In this document: piece after piece, positions 57,163 to 64,000 of the stretch
Layout: the number at the start of each line of letters is the position of its first letter
Numbering within the stretch: position 1 is the first letter of the stretch
The notes under the pieces: generated by a model
Told to the model about the DNA's origin: nothing
Seen by the model: only the letters and a program-made list of their open reading frames with translations
The model's database searches: none
Made by a program: the position numbers and the translations under genes
Source of the DNA: Streptomyces chryseus
GTDB taxonomy: Bacteria; Actinomycetota; Actinomycetes; Streptomycetales; Streptomycetaceae
Length of the DNA stretch: 64,000 bases
NCBI RefSeq assembly: GCF_014650755.1
Contig: NZ_BMVO01000001.1
Coordinates: 744,001 to 808,000, forward strand
Direction of reading: 5' to 3'

Positions 57163-58617
57163 ATGCCCGAGCTGAGCCACCGGCGGCGGTTGCTGGTGCT
57201 GGCGATCTGCTGCATGAGCCTGCTGATCGTGAGCCTCGACAACACCGCACTCAACGTCGCTCTCCCCTCCATGCGCGAGGAGCTCGGCGCGACCGTCGCC
57301 GGGATGCAGTGGGCGGTCGACGCGTACACGCTCGTCCTCGCCTCGCTCCTGATGCTCGCGGGATCGACCGCCGACCGGATCGGGCGGCGCAAGGTCTTCC
57401 TGGCCGGTCTGGTGCTCTTCACGCTCGGTTCACTGCTGTGCTCCCTGGCCCCGAATCTCGGCGCGCTCGTGGCCTTCCGCATGGTCCAGGCCGTCGGCGG
57501 CTCGATGCTCAACCCCGTCGCCATGTCGATCATCACCAACACCTTCACCGAGCCGCGCGCACGGGCGCGCGCGATCGGTGTCTGGGGCGGTGTGGTCGGG
57601 ATCTCGATGGCGGCCGGTCCGCTGATCGGCGGGCTGCTGGTGGACCTGGTGAGCTGGCGGGCCATCTTCTGGGTCAATCTGCCGGTGGGCGTCGCCGCAC
57701 TGCTGCTGACGGCCCGGTACGTGCCCGAGTCGCGCGCACCGAAGCCGCGCCGCGCCGACCCGGTGGGTCAGCTGCTGGTCGTCGCCCTGCTCGGCTCGCT
57801 CACGTACGCGATCATCGAGGCGCCCGTGGAGGGCTGGACGTCGCCGGTGATCCTGCTGTTCGCGGGAACGGCCGTGGCGGCCCTCGCGGGCCTTCTCGTG
57901 TACGAGCCGAGACGGGCGGAGCCACTGATCGATCTGCGGTTCTTCCGCAGCGCGCCCTTCAGCGGGGCCACGGTGATCGCGGTGTGCGCGTTCGCGGCGC
58001 TCGGCGGGTTCCTCTTCGTGAACACGCTGTACCTCCAGGACGTACGCGGGTTCTCGGCGCTGCACGCCGGGCTCTACATGCTGCCGATGGCGGGGCTGAC
58101 CCTGGTCTGCGCGCCGCTGTCCGGGCGTCTCGTCGGCAGCCGGGGGCCCCGGCTCCCGCTGCTGGTGGCCGGCGTCACGATGGCGGCCAGCGGGGTGCTG
58201 TTCGCGGCGTTCGAGGCGGAGACGTCCACGCCCCTGCTGTTCACCGGGTACGTGCTCTTCGGCATCGGCTTCGGCCTGGTGAACGCGCCGATCACCAACA
58301 CCGCCGTGTCGGGCATGCCGCGCGCCCAGGCGGGCGTGGCCGCCGCCGTCGCCTCGACGAGCCGGCAGGTCGGCCAGATGCTGGGCGTCGCCGTCATCGG
58401 CGCGGTGCTCGCCGCCGGGCTGCACGGGCGCTCGTACGACGACGCCTTCGTCGCGGCGAGCGGGCCGGCCTGGTGGATCATCGCCGGCTGCGGGGTGTGC
58501 GTCCTGCTGGTGGGGGCGCTGACCAGCGGCCCGTGGGCCCGGCGGACCGCCTGCCGGACGGCCGCGCGCCTGGGCGGCTCTCCCGGCGACCGTCCGTCGG
58601 CGCGCGCGGCGCGCTGA
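57163..58617 (+). CDS. MFS transporter, DHA2 family (14 helices)
   Basis: This 484-residue drug:H+ antiporter-type permease has SLDNTALNVALPSMREEL in helix 1 (motif D1 of DHA2 proteins), GSTADRIGRRKVFLAG as motif A, and GGSMLNPVAMSIITNTF. GVWGGVVGISMAAGPLIGG is motif C, marking it as an exporter. 14 hydrophobic segments are visible. It probably exports small hydrophobic toxic compounds. The substrate is not known. It diverges from dusB and is followed by a strong terminator. Confidence 0.9.
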   Translation: MPELSHRRRLLVLAICCMSLLIVSLDNTALNVALPSMREELGATVAGMQWAVDAYTLVLASLLMLAGSTADRIGRRKVFLAGLVLFTLGSLLCSLAPNLGALVAFRMVQAVGGSMLNPVAMSIITNTFTEPRARARAIGVWGGVVGISMAAGPLIGGLLVDLVSWRAIFWVNLPVGVAALLLTARYVPESRAPKPRRADPVGQLLVVALLGSLTYAIIEAPVEGWTSPVILLFAGTAVAALAGLLVYEPRRAEPLIDLRFFRSAPFSGATVIAVCAFAALGGFLFVNTLYLQDVRGFSALHAGLYMLPMAGLTLVCAPLSGRLVGSRGPRLPLLVAGVTMAASGVLFAAFEAETSTPLLFTGYVLFGIGFGLVNAPITNTAVSGMPRAQAGVAAAVASTSRQVGQMLGVAVIGAVLAAGLHGRSYDDAFVAASGPAWWIIAGCGVCVLLVGALTSGPWARRTACRTAARLGGSPGDRPSARAAR

Positions 58618-58632
58618 GCCGGACACGGGAAT

Positions 58633-58663
58633 GGGCCCGGACCGCCGTGTGCGGTCCGGGCCC
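58633..58663. terminator. Intrinsic terminator after MFS gene
   Basis: GGGCCCGGACCGC (58633-58645) pairs perfectly with GCGGTCCGGGCCC (58651-58663) across a 5-base loop. It sits between the convergent MFS and DUF6243-like genes. Confidence 0.85.
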
Positions 58664-58683
58664 ACCCCTGGGGCGCTCGTACG

Positions 58684-58905
58684 TCAGCTCTGCGCGTCCT
58701 GGGCGTCCTGACTGCCCTCGGCGGCCGCCTCGTCGCCTTCCGACCCGGTGGCGCGCTCACGCATCTTGCGCAGCAGCTCCTCCTTGTGGTCGGAGGCGAG
58801 CTTGCGGTCGGCGTTGCGCGTGGGGCCGTTGTCCGCGAGTTCGGCGCGGGACATCCTCTTGCGCTGCCCGCCTACGCCGAGAAGGTTGTTGCGGCTCTTT
58901 GCCAC
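58684..58905 (-). CDS. Small basic conserved protein (DUF6243-like)
   Basis: This 73-residue protein starts MAKSRNNLLGVGGQRKRMSR and has a central DRKLASDHKEELLRKMRERA helix and an acidic Gln/Ala/Glu tail. It matches my memory of a small conserved Streptomyces family (DUF6243), and no function is known. The Lys/Arg-rich first half suggests nucleic acid binding. CGGGAGAA before the ATG is a fair ribosome-binding site. It lies upstream of nothing else on this strand except the 3' end of glyS, 224 bp away. Confidence 0.75.
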   Translation of the reverse strand: MAKSRNNLLGVGGQRKRMSRAELADNGPTRNADRKLASDHKEELLRKMRERATGSEGDEAAAEGSQDAQDAQS

Positions 58906-59076
58906 GGGGTTCTCCCGAAGTGATGAGAAGTGATCTGCGGATTCGTCGGGTGGGGGGCGGACGTGGGAGCCGCCGCGCGCTCACTCGTAGATCTGGAAGA
59001 ACATGCATACGACATTACCGGGCCGCGGGGACGCCGGGCACCAGATTTTCCCGCAGCCCCGCACCCGGGGCGACGC

Positions 59077-59113
59077 GAAGGCCCCGGCTCCGCTGGGCGG
59101 AACCGGGGCCTTC
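59077..59113 (-). terminator. Terminator of glyS
   Basis: GAAGGCCCCGG (59077-59087) pairs with CCGGGGCCTTC (59103-59113), and an inner TCCG/CGGA extends the stem. It lies 17 bases past the glyS stop on the minus strand. Confidence 0.8.
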
Positions 59114-59129
59114 AGGGCGTACGAACCGG

Positions 59130-60515
<1,386 letters not shown>

Positions 60516-60645
60516 GGTGCTCTCTTCATTACGACGACGACGAACGCGAATGATTCAGATTACCGGCGCTCGTACCCCTCGGATCAAATCGGTACCGGGC
60601 AACGGATCATCGCGGGGACCGGGCTCAGGTCACATCCCCCATTAT

Positions 60646-60682
60646 TGACAACCGTTTCCAGTTTAGTTGAAAATGGGTGTCA
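60646..60682 (+). promoter_or_regulatory. Two Zur-type boxes over the znuA promoter
   Basis: TGACAACCGTTTCCA (60646-60660) and TGAAAATGGGTGTCA (60668-60682) are 15-bp sites of the Zur class, arranged as an inverted pair 22 bp apart. A -35 TTGACA (60645-60650) and a possible -10 GAAAAT (60669-60674) lie under them, so bound Zur would block RNA polymerase. Transcription would begin at or one base before the ATG at 60682. Confidence 0.75.
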
Positions 60683-61689
60683 TGAACGTACGACGACGCC
60701 TCATACCCACCGCCGCCACCGCCGGAGCCGTCGCGCTCGGCCTGATGGCCGTCAGCGCCTGCTCGTCCTCCTCCGGCGCCGCCGGCAAGAACGGCGACGG
60801 CAAGCTCGAGGTGGTGGCGTCGTTCTACCCGATGCAGTTCCTCGCCGAGGAGATAGGCGGCGACCACGTCTCCGTATCGACCCTCACGAAGCCGGGCGTG
60901 GAACCGCACGACCTGGAGCTCAGCCCGAAGCAGACCGCCGGACTCGGCGAAGCGGGCCTCATTCTCTACCTCAAGGGCCTCCAGCCCGCCGTCGACGAGG
61001 CGGTCGCGCAGTCCGGTGTGAAGAACACCGTCGACGCCGCCGGCCTCACCCACCTCGAAGAGCACGGCACCGAGGCCGGCCACGACGAGCACTCCGACGA
61101 GGAGCACTCCGGCGAGCAGCACGCGGACGAGCACGCCGCGGAAGACGGCCACGACCACTCCGAGGCCGGCGGCGACCCCCATGTCTGGCTCGACCCCGTG
61201 AAGTACTCCGAGATCGCCAAGGGCGTCGGCAAGGCGCTGGAGAAGGCCGACCCCGACCACGCCGCCGCGTACCAGAAGAACACCGAAGCCCTGGTCGGCA
61301 AGCTGGACGGACTCCACGAGAAGTTCGAGAAGGGCCTGAAGAACACCGACACCCGGACGTTCATCACGACCCACGCCGCCTTCGGCTACCTCGCCGAGCG
61401 CTACGGCCTCAAGCAGGAGGGCATCAGCGGCCTCGACCCCGACTCCGAGCCCAGCCTCTCCCGCATGAAGGACCTCCAGAAGACCGCCAAGGACGACAAG
61501 GTCACCACGGTCTTCTTCGAGACGCTCGTCAGCGACAAGACCGCCAAGACCCTGGCGGGCGACACCGGCCTCAGGACGGACGTCCTGGACCCGCTGGAGG
61601 GAATCACGGACAAGTCCGAGGGCGCTGACTACGTCGAGGTCATGGAGTCCAACCTCGCCGCGCTGGAGAAGGCCCTCGGCGCGAAGTGA
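60682..61689 (+). CDS. znuA: Zinc ABC transporter substrate-binding lipoprotein
   Basis: This 335-residue cluster A-I solute-binding protein captures zinc outside the membrane. It has a lipoprotein signal ending in VSACSS, FYPMQFLAEEIGGDHVSV, and metal-ligand His in KPGVEPHDLELSP. A His/Asp/Glu-rich loop (about residues 127-165), GDPHVWLDP and FITTHAAFGYLAERYG follow. The His-rich loop is typical of zinc rather than manganese systems. ATG 60682 is favoured over upstream ATG/TTG because it fits a leaderless start from the promoter under the Zur boxes. Confidence 0.93.
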   Translation: MNVRRRLIPTAATAGAVALGLMAVSACSSSSGAAGKNGDGKLEVVASFYPMQFLAEEIGGDHVSVSTLTKPGVEPHDLELSPKQTAGLGEAGLILYLKGLQPAVDEAVAQSGVKNTVDAAGLTHLEEHGTEAGHDEHSDEEHSGEQHADEHAAEDGHDHSEAGGDPHVWLDPVKYSEIAKGVGKALEKADPDHAAAYQKNTEALVGKLDGLHEKFEKGLKNTDTRTFITTHAAFGYLAERYGLKQEGISGLDPDSEPSLSRMKDLQKTAKDDKVTTVFFETLVSDKTAKTLAGDTGLRTDVLDPLEGITDKSEGADYVEVMESNLAALEKALGAK

Positions 61690-61733
61690 AGCAGATCACC
61701 CCAGCAGCACCAGCAGCATCGGAGGCGCGAGCC

Positions 61734-62507
61734 ATGAAGCAGCCAGAGCAGCCGCCCGTCATATCGCTGCGCGGCGCCACCGCCACGCTCGGCTCGCGCC
61801 CGGTGCTGCGCGGCGTCGACCTCGCCGTGCACCGCGGCGAGGTCGTGTCCCTGCTCGGCGCCAACGGCTCCGGCAAGTCGACCGCGGTGCGTTCGGTGAT
61901 CGGCCAGGTGCCCCTCACCGGCGGCTCCGTCGACCTCTTCGGCACGCCGCTGCGCCGCTTCCGCGACTGGGCGCGCGTCGGGTACGTACCGCAGCGCACG
62001 ACGGCCGCCAGCGGCGTTCCCGCGACCGTGTACGAGGTCGTCTCGTCGGGCCGCCTCTCCCGCGCGAAGCTGCGCCTGCCCTCGAAGGCCGACCGCGCCG
62101 CCGTGCACCGCGCCATCGAGCTCGTCGGGCTCGCGGACCGCGCCAAGGACTCCGTGAACGCCCTCTCGGGCGGCCAGCACCAGCGCGTCCTGATCGCGCG
62201 GGCGCTCGCCTCCGAGCCGGACCTGCTGATCATGGACGAGCCGATGGCGGGCGTGGACCTCGTCAGCCAGGAGATCCTCGCCACGACCCTGCGCGAGCAG
62301 GTCGTCGCCGGTACGACCGTCCTGCTCGTCCTGCACGAACTCGGCGCCCTGGAGCCGCTGATCGACCGCGCGGTCGTGCTGCGCGACGGCTGCGTCACCC
62401 ACGACGGACCGCCCCCGCGGTCGCTCGGCCAGCACGCGCTGCCCGGCCACGACCACGTACACCCGCACTCGGACTCCGAGCCCGTCCGGACGGGACTGCT
62501 GACCTGA
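61734..62507 (+). CDS. znuC: Zinc ABC transporter ATP-binding protein
   Basis: This 257-residue ABC ATPase powers zinc import. Walker A is GANGSGKST, the signature LSGGQHQRVLIA, and Walker B LLIMDEPMAGVD. The switch His is in LLVLHELGALEP. ATG 61734 follows GGAGGCGCG. A GTG at 61686 overlapping the znuA stop is possible but adds 16 Ala-rich residues. The gene lies between znuA and znuB in one operon. Confidence 0.93.
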   Translation: MKQPEQPPVISLRGATATLGSRPVLRGVDLAVHRGEVVSLLGANGSGKSTAVRSVIGQVPLTGGSVDLFGTPLRRFRDWARVGYVPQRTTAASGVPATVYEVVSSGRLSRAKLRLPSKADRAAVHRAIELVGLADRAKDSVNALSGGQHQRVLIARALASEPDLLIMDEPMAGVDLVSQEILATTLREQVVAGTTVLLVLHELGALEPLIDRAVVLRDGCVTHDGPPPRSLGQHALPGHDHVHPHSDSEPVRTGLLT

Positions 62508-62509
62508 TC

Positions 62510-63424
62510 ATGGAAATTCTCGAAACAGCCTTCATGCAGCGGGCCCTGCTCGCCGCCGTCCTCGTCGGCGTCACCGCCCCCGCCGTCGGCATCTACCTCG
62601 TCCAGCGCCGCCAGGCCCTGATGGGCGACGGCATCGGCCACGTCGCCATGACCGGCGTCGGCCTCGGCTTCCTGCTGAGCGCCAACCCGGTGTGGATGGC
62701 CGCGCTCGTCTCGATCGCCGGCGCCGTCGCGATGGAACTGATCCGCTGGTACGGGCGCATGCGCGGCGACATGGCGCTGGCCATGCTCTTCTACGGCGGC
62801 ATGGCGGGCGGCGTCCTGCTGATCAACCTCGCCCCGAACGGCTCGAACTCCAACCTCACCTCGTACCTCTTCGGCTCGCTGTCGACCGTCTCGGACGCGG
62901 ACGTCGTCGCGATCTGCCTGCTCGCCGCCTTTGTGATGCTCGTCACGGTCGGCCTGCGGCGGCACCTCTTCGCGATCAGCCAGGACGAGGAGTTCGCCCG
63001 GGTGACCGGGCTGCCGGTGCGCGCCCTGAACCTCCTGATCGCGGTCACCGCGGCGGTCACGGTCACCGTCGCGATGCGCGTCGTCGGGCTGCTGCTGGTC
63101 AGCGCGCTGATGGTGGTGCCGGTGGCGGCGGCGCAGCAGATCACGCGGTCCTTCAAGGTCACGTTCGTCCTGGCCGTGGTCATCGGCACGGCCGTGACGC
63201 TGGCCGGCACGGTCACGTCGTACGAGTACGAGGTGCCGCCGGGCGCGACGATCGTGCTGCTGGCCATCGGCGTCTTCTTCGTGCTGACCGCGCTGGCCGG
63301 GCCGCTCGCCCGGCGCAGGAGCCGGGCCCTGTCCGAGGCGGATGCGGGAGCGGCGGCCGGCTGTAGCGTGGAGGCGGGCGGACTGCCGGACGGCTCCCGC
63401 CCCGCCCACGACGTCAAGGTCTGA
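62510..63424 (+). CDS. znuB: Zinc ABC transporter permease
   Basis: This 304-residue integral membrane protein of the ZnuB/MntB class has about eight helices. YLVQRRQALMGDGIGHVAM is the conserved N-terminal segment. LTSYLFGSLSTVSDADVV and MRVVGLLLVSALMVVPVAAAQ match the family's pore and EAA-like regions. The soluble C-terminal 30 residues are variable. It begins 2 bp after znuC and is co-transcribed. Confidence 0.93.
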   Translation: MEILETAFMQRALLAAVLVGVTAPAVGIYLVQRRQALMGDGIGHVAMTGVGLGFLLSANPVWMAALVSIAGAVAMELIRWYGRMRGDMALAMLFYGGMAGGVLLINLAPNGSNSNLTSYLFGSLSTVSDADVVAICLLAAFVMLVTVGLRRHLFAISQDEEFARVTGLPVRALNLLIAVTAAVTVTVAMRVVGLLLVSALMVVPVAAAQQITRSFKVTFVLAVVIGTAVTLAGTVTSYEYEVPPGATIVLLAIGVFFVLTALAGPLARRRSRALSEADAGAAAGCSVEAGGLPDGSRPAHDVKV

Positions 63425-63489
63425 CCGGCGTTCGGCGGCGACCTGACAGAATGGCCCGACATACGTACGGGCGACCAGAGGAGGCACCT

Positions 63490-63909
63490 GTGACCACTGC
63501 GGGAACCCCATCCCCGGTGCGTGGCCGGTCCACCAGGCAGCGGGCCGCCGTGGCGGCCGCGCTCGACGAGGTGGACGAGTTCCGCAGCGCGCAGGAGCTT
63601 CACGACATGCTCAAGCACCGGGGCGACTCGGTCGGGCTGACGACGGTCTACCGCACCCTGCAGTCCCTCGCCGACGCCGGCGAGGTGGACGTACTGCGCA
63701 CCAGCGAGGGCGAGGCGGTGTACCGGCGCTGCTCCAGCGGTGAGCACCACCATCACCTGGTCTGCCGGGTGTGCGGCAAGGCCGTCGAGGTCGAGGGCCC
63801 CGCGGTCGAGAAGTGGGCGGAGGCCATCGCCGCCCAGCACGGCTATGTGAACGTGGCCCACACCGTGGAGATCTTCGGCACGTGCGTGGAGTGCGCGGCC
63901 AGCGTCTGA
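63490..63909 (+). CDS. zur: Zinc uptake regulator Zur (Fur family)
   Basis: This 139-residue Fur-family repressor binds DNA when loaded with zinc and shuts off zinc import. The winged helix spans RSTRQRAAVAAALDEVDEF to TTVYRTLQSLADAGEVDVL. The regulatory site includes GEHHHHLVC, and structural zinc is held by CRVCG and CVEC. GTG 63490 is preceded by AGGAGG. It ends the znuACB-zur cluster, 65 bp after znuB, and probably represses through the two boxes before znuA. Confidence 0.93.
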   Translation: MTTAGTPSPVRGRSTRQRAAVAAALDEVDEFRSAQELHDMLKHRGDSVGLTTVYRTLQSLADAGEVDVLRTSEGEAVYRRCSSGEHHHHLVCRVCGKAVEVEGPAVEKWAEAIAAQHGYVNVAHTVEIFGTCVECAASV

Positions 63910-63918
63910 GGCCGTACG

Positions 63919-63961
63919 AGAGCGGGCCCGTGCCGGACATCGTCCGGCACGGGCCCGCTCT
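63919..63961. terminator. 20-bp perfect hairpin terminator after zur
   Basis: 63919-63938 pairs perfectly with 63942-63961 across a 3-base loop, the strongest hairpin in the window. It ends the znu-zur transcript. Confidence 0.88.
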
Positions 63962-63970
63962 CTGCCGCGG

Positions 63971-63993
63971 ACCGCTCGGAGCCGCCGAGCGGT
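63971..63993. terminator. Second hairpin near window end
   Basis: ACCGCTCGG pairs with CCGAGCGGT across a 5-base loop. It lies 10 bases after the main terminator and may back it up, or belong to a gene beyond the window. Confidence 0.45.
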
Positions 63994-64000
63994 CCGGTCG

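Overview
The window is actinobacterial chromosome, almost certainly Streptomyces. GC is very high, GTG starts are common, the tRNAs encode no CCA end, and the gene set (mbl, HrdA-type sigma factor, dnaG, dgt, nasA, nirBD, ppdK, dusB, glyS, znuACB, zur) is in the order I remember for the S. coelicolor SCO2450-SCO2508 segment. That synteny is recalled, not searched. The sequence is a mostly single-copy core arm with no transposase, integrase or CRISPR array.

Layout. 0-9 kb: 3' part of an M14 zinc carboxypeptidase, an Ohr/OsmC peroxidase, a divergent NADPH oxidoreductase/MarR pair, a zinc-ribbon membrane protein, Mbl, and a GAF-GAF kinase whose ATPase domain looks eroded. 9.2-9.7 kb: a CAU tRNA and two tRNA-Asn genes. 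9.8-15.8 kb: YtxH-like protein, FGGY sugar kinase, and a heterodimeric ABC exporter with one degenerate ATP site. 15.8-24.5 kb: sigma factor, primase, ferredoxin reductase-like flavoprotein, a winged-helix regulator, dGTPase and a CbiX-type chelatase. 24.6-33.9 kb: acetyltransferase, SanA/YdcF protein, an SDR gene with a likely one-base frameshift, assimilatory nitrate reductase, CutA, FMN reductase, class IV aminotransferase, a His-rich surface protein with its class F sortase, and a TauE exporter.

33.9-43 kb: ferric-reductase-like flavoprotein, a nitrite-reductase electron-transfer flavoprotein, nirB and nirD, TetR plus two SDRs, and a VOC protein. 43-50 kb: a decayed SRPBCC gene, then pcaV diverging from a tightly overlapping pcaIJHGBL operon that takes protocatechuate through the beta-ketoadipate pathway. 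50-56 kb: PhoX-like phosphatase, a paralogue of the winged-helix regulator, and ppdK. 56-64 kb: dusB, an MFS exporter, glyS, and znuA-znuC-znuB-zur.

Links between genes. nasA and the nir operon reduce nitrate to ammonium, each is preceded by a GlnR-like box, and the CbiX chelatase could supply siroheme to NirB. Two 15-bp Zur-type boxes overlap the znuA promoter, and Zur is encoded at the end of that cluster. Two palindromes between pcaV and pcaI fit PcaV control. No single large undescribed system stands out. The best candidates for new biology are the His-rich protein/sortase pair with a non-LPXTG C terminus, the eroded kinase beside Mbl, two structured intergenic regions (52.2-52.85 kb and 55.8-55.97 kb), and the duplicated winged-helix regulators that both overlap a convergent neighbour.
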